From Candidatus Krumholzibacteriota bacterium (GTDB lineage: Bacteria; Krumholzibacteriota; Krumholzibacteriia; JACNKJ01): a DNA stretch of 35,680 bases. How positions within the stretch are numbered: the stretch's first letter is position 1; every line of letters begins with the position of its first letter. A model generated the notes under the pieces. It saw only the letters and a list, made by a program, of their open reading frames with translations, did no database searches and was not told the DNA's origin. This document shows, one piece after another, positions 26,233 through 34,095 of the stretch. The stretch is from positions 1 through 35,680 of the forward strand of contig JAFGBK010000095.1 of the NCBI GenBank assembly GCA_016933175.1. The letters run 5' to 3'. The translations under genes were made by a program, and so were the position numbers.

Positions 26233-27105
26233 ATGCGCAAACATCCGTTTCCGGAGGTGAGCGTTGCCGCGGTGCTTCTCCTCCTCGCGCCGGGGTACGC
26301 CCTGGCGCAGGCCTCCGAGGAGATCACCTGGGGCCTGAGAATGGAGAATTTTGCGGCCCTCATCCTCTTCGTCGTCTTCTCCGGCGTCGTCATGACCTTC
26401 ATCCGTCTGGCGCGCGGCGGGCGGGACCTGTACATCCGCCGCATCGCCGGCCTCAACGCCGTGGAGGAGGCCATCGGCCGCGCCACGGAGCTGGGCAAGA
26501 AGGTCCTCTACGTGCCGGGCATCATGTCCATCGACGAGGTCCAGACCCTGGCCTCCCTGGCGGTGCTCAAGCACGTGGCCAAGCACACGGCCCAGTACGG
26601 CACCCCCCTCGAGGTTCCCAACAAGGATCCCCTCACCTACGCGGCGGCCCGCGAGACGGTGAAGGAGGCCTACCTCGAGGCCGGCCGGCCCGACCTCTTC
26701 AACGAGGAGGTGGTGAACTACGTCACCTACGACCAGTTCGCCTACACGGCCGCCGTCTCGGGCAAGATGGTCCGCGAGAAGCCCGCGGCGAACTTCCTGG
26801 TGGGGTCCTTCTACGCCGAATCCCTGCTGCTGGCGGAGGCGGGACAGTCCACGGGCGCCATCCAGATCGCCGGCACGGCGGAGGTGGCCCAGCTGCCCTT
26901 CTTCGTCACCACCTGCGACTACACGCTGATCGGCGAGGAGCTCTACGCCGCCAGCGCCTACCTGTCGCGGGAGCCGGTGATGCTGGGCAGCATCAAGGGC
27001 CAGGACATCGTCAAGTTCATCCTGCTGTGCTGGATCGTGCTGGGCATCCTCATCTTCACCTTCATCGGCAACACGGCCATGCGCGACTGGTTGCTGCCGC
27101 ACTAG
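26233..27105 (+). CDS. DUF6754-like membrane protein, first gene of the four-gene cassette
   Basis: A 290-residue protein. Residues 1-26 look like a signal peptide or first helix (hydrophobic core, then ALAQ). A membrane helix lies at about 38-58 and a C-terminal one at about 259-280. Between them sits a domain of roughly 200 residues with 'RRIAGLNAVEEAIGRATELGKKVLYVPG' (69-96), 'LASLAVLKHVAKHTAQYGTPLEVP' and 'AANFLVGSFYAESLLLAEAG' (185-204). The 'RxIxGlxAveEAiGRAtElGrpVlyvpG' stretch is what I remember of DUF6754, a family without known function; this is from memory and unverified. ATG 26233 has GAGGAG upstream. It is separated by 12 bases from the next gene. Confidence 0.8.
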   Translation: MRKHPFPEVSVAAVLLLLAPGYALAQASEEITWGLRMENFAALILFVVFSGVVMTFIRLARGGRDLYIRRIAGLNAVEEAIGRATELGKKVLYVPGIMSIDEVQTLASLAVLKHVAKHTAQYGTPLEVPNKDPLTYAAARETVKEAYLEAGRPDLFNEEVVNYVTYDQFAYTAAVSGKMVREKPAANFLVGSFYAESLLLAEAGQSTGAIQIAGTAEVAQLPFFVTTCDYTLIGEELYAASAYLSREPVMLGSIKGQDIVKFILLCWIVLGILIFTFIGNTAMRDWLLPH

Positions 27106-27117
27106 CGAGGGGGCGCG

Positions 27118-27780
27118 ATGTACAAGAAGCAGTTTCCGCTCCTGCTGGCCTTCCTCGGCGGGGCGATTCCCATCATCTCGTTCTTCATCACCACGCCCGG
27201 CGACCGGCTGAAGGTGACCACCGACACGCTTCAGGACTGGATGCTCATCATCGCCGGCGCCGCGCTGCTGCTCGGCGTGGTCAACCTCTTCCAGATCAAC
27301 CTCCGGAAGATCTCGACGCGCGCCAAGGGCTGGCCCAACGCCCTGTGGCTGCTGCTGAGCCTGGTCATCGCCGCCACATTCGGCCTGGCGGACGCCTTCG
27401 GCACCAGCGTCTTCGGGATCTGGGGCGGGGACGTGGCCTTCCAGTGGATCCAGGACGCGGCCTTCAAGCCCCTGCAGGCCACCATGTTCAGCCTGCTGGC
27501 CTTCTACGTGGCCTCGGCGGCCTTCCGGGCCTTCCGCGTGCGGAACGTCGAGGCGGGCATCCTCCTCGCCGCGGCCCTGATCATCATGCTGGGCGTCAAC
27601 CCCTACGCCGTGAAGGTCCTGCCCTTCCTGCCCGACGCCACCAACTGGATCATGAACATCCCCAACGCGGCGGCCCAGCGGGGGATCATCATCGGCGCGG
27701 CCCTGGGCGCGGCGTCCTTCTCGCTGCGCATCCTCCTGGGCATCGAGCGGTCCTACCTCGGCCTGCAGAAGGGGGAGTGA
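27118..27780 (+). CDS. Polytopic membrane protein of the four-gene cassette, function unknown
   Basis: A 220-residue protein with about six hydrophobic segments (around 6-24, 41-58, 73-92, 114-135, 143-160, 185-205). Short polar loops include 'NLRKISTRAKGWPNA' and 'RAFRVRNVEAG', both basic and therefore probably cytoplasmic. I do not recognise the family. The ATG at 27118 follows GAGGGGGCG. It lies between the DUF6754-like gene and the next membrane protein with gaps of 12 and 3 bases, which suggests that the products work together as a membrane complex. Confidence 0.8.
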   Translation: MYKKQFPLLLAFLGGAIPIISFFITTPGDRLKVTTDTLQDWMLIIAGAALLLGVVNLFQINLRKISTRAKGWPNALWLLLSLVIAATFGLADAFGTSVFGIWGGDVAFQWIQDAAFKPLQATMFSLLAFYVASAAFRAFRVRNVEAGILLAAALIIMLGVNPYAVKVLPFLPDATNWIMNIPNAAAQRGIIIGAALGAASFSLRILLGIERSYLGLQKGE

Positions 27781-27783
27781 GCC

Positions 27784-28692
27784 ATGGACATGATGGAACG
27801 CCTGATGAACCTCGACAGGCGCTGGCTCTATCTCCTGGTGGGGCTGGCGGCGGTGATTCCCATCCTGGCCCCCCTGAACCTGCCGGTGAACGTCTCGCGG
27901 CCCGTGCAGGACCTCTTCGACCGGGTCGAGTCCCTGGAGCCGGGCGAGATCATCATGGTCTCCTTCGACTACGGCCCGTCCACGGGTCCCGAGAATGATC
28001 CGATGGGCGACGCGATCATCCTCCACGCCCTGGCGCGGGACCTGCGCGTGGTCGTCATCGCCCTGTATCCCCTGGGCGGCGTCACCGAGGCGCGCGAGGA
28101 GCTGGAGCGCTGCGTGGGCGACCTCGACCCGCCCAACGGGCAGATCGCGAGCGAGCGGTTCCCGGACAAGGTCTATGGCCGCGACTTCATCTACTTCGGG
28201 TACAAGGACGGCGGCCTGGCGGCCATGCGCCTCATGAGCGACAACATGCACGAGGTCTTCCCGGCCGACTTCTACGGCACGCCCCTGGACGAGTACGAGC
28301 TGGGGCGGGAAGTCCAGGGCTACGACAACGTGGCCTTCGTCATGAGCCTGGCCACGGGGATCATCGGCGAGTGGTGGGCCAACCTGGTCAACGCCCAGTT
28401 CGGCACGCCGGTGGCGGTGGGCTGCACGGCGGTGAGCGCGCCCAAGTACTTCGCCTACTACCGGGCGGGACAGATGTTCGCGCTCCTGGCGGGGCTCAAG
28501 GGCGCCGCCGAGTACGAGTTCCTGGTCTCCCAGAAGTATCCCCAGCTGGCGCAGATCACCGACAGCTTCATCTACAACGCCGGCAAGGGCTGGGACGTGC
28601 AGTCGGTGGTCTACTCGATCATCACGCTTTTCATCATCATTGGCAACGTCGCGTTCATCGTCGAGCGCCGTCGCCAGAAGCGCGGAATGTAA
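27784..28692 (+). CDS. Membrane-anchored alpha/beta-domain protein of the four-gene cassette, function unknown
   Basis: A 302-residue protein with one membrane helix at each end (about 14-30 and 275-293) and a central domain of about 230 residues. The central domain alternates hydrophobic strands and helices: 'EIIMVSFDYGPSTGPEN' (55-71), 'LRVVVIALYPLGG' (87-99), 'DFIYFGYKDGG' (134-144), 'DNVAFVMSLATG' (181-192) and 'TPVAVGCTAVSAPKYFAYY' (208-226). The last is followed by the striking 'GLKGAAEYEFLV' (237-248). The pattern suggests a Rossmann-like fold, but no nucleotide-binding signature is clear. The fold is inferred; I recall no named function. ATG 27784 has GGGGGAG upstream. Confidence 0.8.
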   Translation: MDMMERLMNLDRRWLYLLVGLAAVIPILAPLNLPVNVSRPVQDLFDRVESLEPGEIIMVSFDYGPSTGPENDPMGDAIILHALARDLRVVVIALYPLGGVTEAREELERCVGDLDPPNGQIASERFPDKVYGRDFIYFGYKDGGLAAMRLMSDNMHEVFPADFYGTPLDEYELGREVQGYDNVAFVMSLATGIIGEWWANLVNAQFGTPVAVGCTAVSAPKYFAYYRAGQMFALLAGLKGAAEYEFLVSQKYPQLAQITDSFIYNAGKGWDVQSVVYSIITLFIIIGNVAFIVERRRQKRGM

Positions 28693-28704
28693 GGAGGTCC
28701 GGCC

Positions 28705-29370
28705 GTGGATTTCGGAACAGTCGCCGCAACCTGGCTGGGGGCCTTCTTCACGCTGTGCATCCTCAGCTTCCTCTACAAGGACAACCCCTTCTTCCGCTTC
28801 GCGGAGAGCGTCTTCGCCGGCGTCAGCATGGGCTACTACATCGGCAACACCTTCGGGCAGACCTTCGTGCCCAACCTGGTGCATCCGCTGTTCACGCCGC
28901 CCGCGGGCACGCCGCGGGAGTGGATCCTCGTCATCCCGTTGCTCCTGGGCTTCCTGCTCTACACGCGCTACATCAAGAAGGTCGCCTGGGTCAGCCGCTT
29001 CTCGCTCGCCATCTACGTGGGCTACTACACGGGCGTGAACATGATGCAGAAGCTCCAGGGCGAGGTGCTGCCCCAGTCGGCGGACACCATCCTGAGCTTC
29101 TGGCGGGCGGGCACCTTCACGAACGTCGGCGAATGGATCTCGCTGCTCGTGGTGGTCGTCGGCGTGCTGTCGGTGCTCGTCTACTTCTTCTTCTCGGCCG
29201 AGCACAAGGGCGCCATCGGCGGCGTGAGCCGTCTGGGGATCTGGTTCCTGATGGTCTCCTTCGGCGCCGCCTTCGGCTACACGATCATGGGCCGCATCTC
29301 CATCCTGATCGGCCGGGTGATCTTCCTGATCAACCAGTGGCTGGGAATCGGCAACGGCGGGGTTGCGTGA
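28705..29370 (+). CDS. Polytopic membrane protein, last gene of the four-gene cassette, function unknown
   Basis: A 221-residue protein with about six hydrophobic segments. Near the N-terminus, 'YKDNPFFRFAESVFAGVSMGYYIGN' (24-48) looks like a conserved family signature, and a basic loop 'TRYIKKVAWVSRF' follows the third segment. The fifth segment is followed by 'SAEHKGAIGGVSRLGIWF'. GTG start at 28705 with an excellent AAGGAGG upstream, 12 bases after the previous stop. It is the fourth and last gene; a perfect 12-bp hairpin follows at 29401. Family not named; function unknown. Confidence 0.8.
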   Translation: MDFGTVAATWLGAFFTLCILSFLYKDNPFFRFAESVFAGVSMGYYIGNTFGQTFVPNLVHPLFTPPAGTPREWILVIPLLLGFLLYTRYIKKVAWVSRFSLAIYVGYYTGVNMMQKLQGEVLPQSADTILSFWRAGTFTNVGEWISLLVVVVGVLSVLVYFFFSAEHKGAIGGVSRLGIWFLMVSFGAAFGYTIMGRISILIGRVIFLINQWLGIGNGGVA

Positions 29371-29400
29371 CCGCCCACGGGCGGCGCCCCGCGGGGAACC

Positions 29401-29427
29401 GGGCCGCGGCGCGAGGCGCCGCGGCCC
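29401..29427 (+). terminator. Perfect 12-bp hairpin closing the membrane cassette
   Basis: GGGCCGCGGCGC (29401-29412), loop GAG, GCGCCGCGGCCC (29416-29427): a perfect stem with a 3-base loop, followed by TTCGC only. It lies 30 bases after the last cassette gene and directly before the next promoter. Stable, but without a T tract. Confidence 0.55.
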
Positions 29428-29456
29428 TTCGCATGCCCGCCGGCCCGTGCTAGACT
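29428..29456 (+). promoter_or_regulatory. Promoter for the GT4 glycosyltransferase
   Basis: TTCGCA (29428-29433), 17 bp, TAGACT (29451-29456) followed by G, in the CTAGACTG form. The ATG at 29464 is only 7 bases past the -10, so the transcript would be leaderless or nearly so. Confidence 0.42.
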
Positions 29457-29463
29457 GCGCGCC

Positions 29464-30711
29464 ATGGAGGCCCCCGCCCGCACGCCCCGCCGCATCCTGG
29501 TCGTCTCGCCCTGGGCCGACTTCTGGTCGATGCCAGGCCGGGCCGGCGTCAGCGACGACGCCGAGTTCGTCCGCCGCGCCCTGGCCGCCGGCCACACGCT
29601 GCACTTCCTGGTGCCGTCAGGCGGGCGCTTCTCTCCGGACGAGACGCACCCGAACCTGCGCGTCCACCCCTTCCCCGACCTCTTCCCGCGCCTGCGCTGG
29701 CTGCCGCCGCCCCTGCGGCGCCTGGCCTGGTACGGCTACTTCGCCGGCCCCGTGGCCCGGCGCGCCGTGCGCCTGGCGCGGGAGATCCGGCCCGACCTGG
29801 TCATGGGCTTCAGCTATCACGGCTCCCGCGGCGCCGAGCGCGTGGGGCGGGAGCTGGGGATCCCCTCCCTGGTCAAGCACTTCGGCGTCTACAAGGCGGC
29901 CTTCTTCGATCGGTGGCCGCGCTGGCGCTACCGCTGGGAGAACGCGGAGACCCTGGACGGTCTGACGCGGAAGGTGGACCGCCTCGTCATCCTCAACGAC
30001 GGCACGCGCGGCCGCGAGGCCGCCCTGCGCGCCGGCGTTCCCGCCGAGCGCATCGTCTTTCTGCTCAACGGCATCCACAAGGAGTGGGCCGGTCTGGACC
30101 TGGACCGCGAGGCCGAGCGCGCCCGCCTCGGCCTCGCGCCCGGCGAGACGGCGGCCCTGTTCCTGGCCCGCCTCGAGCGCTTCAAGGGGACCGCGCAGCT
30201 CCTGCGCCTGCTGCCGGGCCTGGCCGGCGGCCCCGCCCCCCTGCGGCTTCTCGTCGCCGGCTCCGGGCCCGACGAAGGCCGCCTGCGCGAGGCGGCGGCC
30301 CGCCTGCCGGACCCCCGCCGCGTGCGCTTCCTGGGGGCCGTGCCCCACGACGAGGTGCCTCGCCTGTTCGCGGCGGCGGACCTCTTCCTCACCCTCAACA
30401 CCTACTCCAACATGGCCATCCCCACCTGCGAGGCCATGGTCTGCGGCGTGCCCGTGGTTGCCACGAACGTCACCGGCACGGCCGAGACCGTCCGCGACGG
30501 CGAGAACGGCCTGCTGGTCCCCGCCGGCGACGACGCGTCCCTGCTCGCCGCCCTGCGACTGCTGGCCGGCGATGCCACGCTGCGCGCCCGCCTGGGCGAG
30601 GGCGCGCGGCGCTTCGCCGCCGAACGCTTCGACGACTGGGATACCCGCGTGGGCCGCGAGCTGGATCTCATCGAGGAGCTTTGCCGGGAGGGCCGCACCG
30701 CCGGCCCTTGA
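29464..30711 (+). CDS. Glycosyltransferase family 4 (GT-B) protein
   Basis: A 415-residue cytoplasmic glycosyltransferase. The N-terminal half is a Rossmann domain ('RRILVVSPWADFWSMPGRAGVSDDAEFVRRALAAGH'-like opening, then 'RPDLVMGFSYHGSRGAERVGREL'). The C-terminal half has the GT1/GT4 donor-binding elements: 'ALFLARLERFKGTAQLL', 'LRLLVAGSGPDEGRLREAA', 'VRFLGAVPHDEVPRLFAAADLFL' and 'PTCEAMVCGVPVVATNVTGTAETV', with the conserved Glu of the EX7E region, then 'DGENGLLVPAGD'. Sugar donor and acceptor cannot be told. It is a single gene, probably with its own promoter, and has no obvious partner except the polysaccharide region about 16 kb away. Confidence 0.88.
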   Translation: MEAPARTPRRILVVSPWADFWSMPGRAGVSDDAEFVRRALAAGHTLHFLVPSGGRFSPDETHPNLRVHPFPDLFPRLRWLPPPLRRLAWYGYFAGPVARRAVRLAREIRPDLVMGFSYHGSRGAERVGRELGIPSLVKHFGVYKAAFFDRWPRWRYRWENAETLDGLTRKVDRLVILNDGTRGREAALRAGVPAERIVFLLNGIHKEWAGLDLDREAERARLGLAPGETAALFLARLERFKGTAQLLRLLPGLAGGPAPLRLLVAGSGPDEGRLREAAARLPDPRRVRFLGAVPHDEVPRLFAAADLFLTLNTYSNMAIPTCEAMVCGVPVVATNVTGTAETVRDGENGLLVPAGDDASLLAALRLLAGDATLRARLGEGARRFAAERFDDWDTRVGRELDLIEELCREGRTAGP

Positions 30712-30765
30712 GCCCCCGCCGCCGGCCCCCGGGCCCGCGGCGTCGGCTCCCGGGTCCGCATCGCG

Positions 30766-32208
30766 TCAGGCGGGGAAGGGATCCAGGGCCGCGAAGGCGA
30801 AGGCCGCGCCGGCCACGACTGTGAGTCCCGCCGCCCGGTAGCCCGACGTCAGCGCCGCCGCCACGGCGTCGCGGGTCAGGCGCCGCCGGCCCGCCTCGCC
30901 GCGGGGCGTCCGCCAGCCCAGCTCCGGCAGCTCGAACAGGACGAAGTCGGCCGGTCCGCCGGGCGCCAGCGCGCCGGCGCCGGGCAGGGCCAGGGACCGC
31001 GCCCCGTGGCGCGTGGCCATCTCGAGGAGGGTCTCGGGCTCCAGGCCGGGATGGGCCCGGGCCGCCAGCGTGCAGGTCAGGGGAAGGTTGAGGGTGGGGC
31101 TGCTGGCCAGGGAGTCCGTGCCCAGGGCCACGGGCACGCCGGCGGCCAGCAGGCGCTCGACGGGATGGGGGTCGCCGCCGTCGTGGAACCAGGCCACGGA
31201 GCCGGGGCAGTAGGCCACCGTCGCGCCCAGGCGGACCAGGTCGCGGATGTCCTCGTCGTCGAGGTGGGTGCCGTGGACCACCTGGATGGCGAGGCCACGC
31301 ACGCGCTCGGCGAGCCAGGCGACCGGGGAGCGGCCGCCGCCCCAGGGCGCCGGCGCCTTCCGCCAGCCCAGGCGGCGATGCAACGCCCGGAAGGGACCGC
31401 CGCCCGCGGCCGTGAACGCCGCCTCGGCCGCCGTCTCGGCGAGGTGGGTGCTCAGGGCCGCGCCGTGATTCACCGCCAGCTCCACGAGTGCCGCGAAGAG
31501 GTCGGGATGGGTGCTGTAGGGCGCATGGGGGCTCAGTCCCGGCGCGGGAATCCCCGGCTCATGGAGGTCCGGCGTGACCAGCGACAGTATCGACCAGGCC
31601 GGCGCCTCTCTGCGCGCGGCCGCCAGGGCTCGCTCCTGGTCCTTGCGGGGCCAGCCGTAGAACTCGCGGTAGGCCCGCAGGCGCAAGGGGGGCGCCGCGT
31701 CGACCAGGGCATCGAAGTCCTCGACGGAGGCGGCGATGTCCCCAAGGGCCGTGCAGCCGCCGCGCAGAACCTCGCGCAGGCCGGCGAGCACTGAGCGGCG
31801 CCGCGACTCCGCGTCCAGGCCGCGCCGCGCGCGCAGGAGGTCCTGGATCCAGGCCGTGAAGTCCGGGGTCGGGGCCAGGGCGCCCTGGAGGAAGGTGAGG
31901 GCCAGGTGGCAGTGGGCGTCGACCAGGCCCGGCAGGAGCAGGGCCCGCGGCCGCTCGACCGCTACGCGGGCCGCCGGCCACTCGGCCCGCAGCTCGGCGG
32001 CGCGGCCCACGGCCGCAACGCGCCCACCCCGCGTCACGACGGCCCCGTCGGCCACGGGCGGCCCCGCCACGGGGTGCACGAGGCCGGCGCGGTAGAGGCG
32101 CAGTTCGTCGTCGTCGGGCGGGCCGAGGCCGGGCAGGCGGCAGGCGGCCCAGGGCGCGCCGTCGCCGGCGGTCGGCGCGGCGCCCGTGCCGGGCGGGTCG
32201 GGATGCAT
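30766..32208 (-). CDS. Amidohydrolase, probable aminodeoxyfutalosine deaminase
   Basis: A 480-residue metal-dependent amidohydrolase. Seen: the N-terminal beta-sandwich ('ADGAVVTRGGRVAAVG'), DAHCHL with the metal pair His99/His101, SPHAPYS (226-232), THLAE (254-258, His255), VHGTHLDDED (His312) and GTDSLASSP (Asp365). These place it with the adenosine/S-adenosylhomocysteine-deaminase-like branch. Its start lies 4 bases after mqnA, and an amidohydrolase of this branch deaminates aminodeoxyfutalosine (MqnX) in one version of the futalosine pathway, so this is the favoured role. Alternatives are S-adenosylhomocysteine or guanine deaminase. The start at ATG 32208 lacks a clear Shine-Dalgarno and the first 30 residues are Pro/Gly-rich, so a later start is possible. 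Confidence 0.78.
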   Translation of the reverse strand: MHPDPPGTGAAPTAGDGAPWAACRLPGLGPPDDDELRLYRAGLVHPVAGPPVADGAVVTRGGRVAAVGRAAELRAEWPAARVAVERPRALLLPGLVDAHCHLALTFLQGALAPTPDFTAWIQDLLRARRGLDAESRRRSVLAGLREVLRGGCTALGDIAASVEDFDALVDAAPPLRLRAYREFYGWPRKDQERALAAARREAPAWSILSLVTPDLHEPGIPAPGLSPHAPYSTHPDLFAALVELAVNHGAALSTHLAETAAEAAFTAAGGGPFRALHRRLGWRKAPAPWGGGRSPVAWLAERVRGLAIQVVHGTHLDDEDIRDLVRLGATVAYCPGSVAWFHDGGDPHPVERLLAAGVPVALGTDSLASSPTLNLPLTCTLAARAHPGLEPETLLEMATRHGARSLALPGAGALAPGGPADFVLFELPELGWRTPRGEAGRRRLTRDAVAAALTSGYRAAGLTVVAGAAFAFAALDPFPA

Positions 32209-32212
32209 GGGA

Positions 32213-33067
32213 TCAGAGGGAGGCGTGGCCGAGGGCGTGGGCGCCGGCTGCCAGGGCCTCCAGGGCATGGGTGACGGCCTCGCGACGGGGCGCCAGGTAG
32301 CTCTCGACGCAGAGGCGATGGAACAGGCGCAGGCCCGCCACGGCGTCGTCGTCGAGGCGATAGCGGATGTTGCGCGTGAAGTACTCGTGCACGAGCAGCT
32401 CCGGCCAGCCCTTGCGCGCGGTCACCTCCTCGCAGATGAGGGGCAGCTCGCGTTCGCCGTCGCGGTGGCTCTCCTGGAGCAGCTCCGTCAGCTCGGCGGC
32501 CTGCTCCTCGCTGCGCGCCGCCCAGACGGCGTAGACGAAGGGCCGGTGGAAGGTGCCCTCCCACCAGTCGCCGAGGTCGATGTCGGTCCACGCGGGATCG
32601 GGCCGGAGCTCCAGGGCCAGGTCGCCGATGACCAGGGCCGCGTCGGCCTCCTCGCCGTCCGGGCCCAGGAAGGGCCGCGACGGATCGGGACGATAGGTGT
32701 GAAAGTCCGGGCTGCAGCGGTGCGCCCGCTCGAGCAGCAGGCGCAGCATGGCGACGCTGGTGCGGCTGCCCCGGTCGACCAGGACGCGGTCGATCTCGGG
32801 CAGGGGCCGGCGGGCCAGGAAGCGGATGCTGGCCACGGGGCCGCGGCTCCCGATGCACAGGCCGGGGACGACGCCGGCGCCCACGCCGCGGAAGAACTCC
32901 ACGGCGGGGATCAGGGCGGCGTCCAGTTCCCCGAAGCGCAGGCGGTCGGCCAGCACGCCGGGCCTGGCATGGACCAGCTCCACGTCCGCCCGGTCGCCGT
33001 GCACCAGCCCCCACGCCAGGGGCAGGGCGTTGGCGAAGTCGATGACACCGATGCGGATGCGGTTCAT
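32213..33067 (-). CDS. mqnA: Chorismate dehydratase MqnA (futalosine pathway)
   Basis: A 284-residue MqnA/MqnD-family protein with the periplasmic-binding-protein-like fold. Diagnostic parts are 'RIGVIDFANALPLAWGL' (4-20), 'FGELDAALIPAVEFFRG' (the 'L..g.lDval.Pv.ey' element), 'GPVASIRFL', 'LVDRGSRTSVAMLRLLLE' and 'ALVIGDLAL'. The enzyme dehydrates chorismate to 3-enolpyruvyl-benzoate, the first step of menaquinone synthesis by the futalosine route. ATG 33067 has GAGGAG upstream and a good promoter at 33097-33125. It is followed after 4 bases by the amidohydrolase. MqnD also belongs to this superfamily, but the SRTSVAML region and N-terminus fit MqnA. Confidence 0.9.
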   Translation of the reverse strand: MNRIRIGVIDFANALPLAWGLVHGDRADVELVHARPGVLADRLRFGELDAALIPAVEFFRGVGAGVVPGLCIGSRGPVASIRFLARRPLPEIDRVLVDRGSRTSVAMLRLLLERAHRCSPDFHTYRPDPSRPFLGPDGEEADAALVIGDLALELRPDPAWTDIDLGDWWEGTFHRPFVYAVWAARSEEQAAELTELLQESHRDGERELPLICEEVTARKGWPELLVHEYFTRNIRYRLDDDAVAGLRLFHRLCVESYLAPRREAVTHALEALAAGAHALGHASL

Positions 33068-33096
33068 GGCGGCTCCTCGGCGGGCCTTCGGCCGGC

Positions 33097-33125
33097 ATGC
33101 TAGGTCAACGGCCGCGGGCTGGCAA
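33097..33125 (-). promoter_or_regulatory. Promoter for mqnA
   Basis: On the minus strand, TTGCCA (33120-33125; 5 of 6), 17 bp, TAGCAT (33097-33102) followed by G. The context CTAGCATG fits the recurring -10 form. The leader is about 20 bases. Confidence 0.55.
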
Positions 33126-33171
33126 TCGTTCTTTACGGGCGCTTCATGCCGATGGCGGCGCCGTGTTCGCG

Positions 33172-34095
33172 TCAGGCGGACAGGACGATGTCCAGGCCGC
33201 CGGCCAGGAAGATCACCACTCCTGCGGCGCTGTTGAGGCGGAAGAAGGCCAGGTCGATGCGCCTCAGGTCCCCGCCCCGCAGCACCCTGTGCTCCCAGAT
33301 CAGCAAGAGCGAGGCCAGGACGAGTCCGGCGCCGAAGGGAACTCCCAGGGATCGGCGCCAGGCGAACGCGACCAGGGCCAGGACCATCAGCAGGTGACAG
33401 AGGGCGGCCGCGCGCAGGGCGGCGGCCGGGCCCAGGGCGACGGCCAGGGAGCGCAGGCCGCGGCGCCGGTCGAAGTCCAGATCCTGGAGGGCGTAGACCG
33501 TGTCGAAGCCCGCCACCCAGAGGACCACGGCCAGTGCCAGCAGCCAGGGCGCTCCGGCCAGGGTGCCGCGCACGGCCACCCAGGCCCCCACCGGGGCGAT
33601 GGCCAGGGAAGCGCCCAGGATGAAGTGGCTGCCGGCGCAAAGGCGCTTGGCATGGGAGTAGGCGAGGATCCAGGCCAGGGCCAGGGGCGCCAGGCGGCTC
33701 GCCAGGGGATTGAGGAGGGCCGCGAAGAGCAGGAAGAGCAGCCCGTTGGCGGCCGTGAACAGGGCCACCCAGCGCGGCGTGAGCCGCCCCGCCGGCAGGG
33801 CGCGGCCCGCCGTGCGGGGATTGGCGGCGTCGTCGCGGCGGTCCATCAGGCGGTTGTAGGCCATAGCCGCGCTGCGGGCCGTCACCATGCAGGCCAGGAT
33901 GAGCAGGAGGATCCGCCATCCCGGGAAGCCGGGTGTGGGCGCCTCGCGGGCGGCGATCATGGCGGCCAGCAGGGCGAAGGGCAGCGCGAACAGCGTGTGC
34001 GGGAACTGGATCATGTCCAGGACCAGGGCCAGGCGTCTCCAGAAGCTCCGGGGAGCGCCGCCGGACCGGTCCTTGCGGACACCGTTCGTGTTCAC
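33172..34095 (-). CDS. mqnP: UbiA-family prenyltransferase, probable MqnP
   Basis: A 307-residue membrane prenyltransferase with about eight to nine hydrophobic segments. The two aspartate-rich motifs are present: 'NRLMDRRDDAANPRT' (81-95; the NDxxDxxxD type, with Arg at the second place) and 'DTVYALQDLDFDRRRGLRSL' (about 218-237). The 'FPHTLFALPFAL' opening and 'RSAAMAYNRLMDR' are typical of 4-hydroxybenzoate-polyprenyltransferase-like enzymes. Next to a UbiX homologue and mqnA, the likely role is prenylation of the naphthoate precursor in the futalosine pathway (MqnP). UbiA of ubiquinone synthesis is the alternative but is less fitting here. The GTG start at 34095 overlaps the ubiX-like stop as GTGA. 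Confidence 0.85.
   Translation of the reverse strand: MNTNGVRKDRSGGAPRSFWRRLALVLDMIQFPHTLFALPFALLAAMIAAREAPTPGFPGWRILLLILACMVTARSAAMAYNRLMDRRDDAANPRTAGRALPAGRLTPRWVALFTAANGLLFLLFAALLNPLASRLAPLALAWILAYSHAKRLCAGSHFILGASLAIAPVGAWVAVRGTLAGAPWLLALAVVLWVAGFDTVYALQDLDFDRRRGLRSLAVALGPAAALRAAALCHLLMVLALVAFAWRRSLGVPFGAGLVLASLLLIWEHRVLRGGDLRRIDLAFFRLNSAAGVVIFLAGGLDIVLSA

Noticed and set aside
26131..29604. Minus-strand open frame of 1157 codons opposite the four-gene cassette
   Set aside because: Low-complexity His/Asp/Glu/Gly/Gln-rich translation typical of antisense frames; the four plus-strand frames have ribosome sites and membrane patterns.
30712..30765. Possible bidirectional terminator between the GT4 gene and the amidohydrolase
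   Set aside because: Only short CCCGGG repeats with a long loop are present; no convincing stem or T run on either strand.
33131..33147. CTTTAC-N5-CTTCAT on the plus strand between mqnP and mqnA, resembling a PHO-box pair
   Set aside because: Only two copies, oriented away from mqnA, and no plus-strand gene follows; likely chance.
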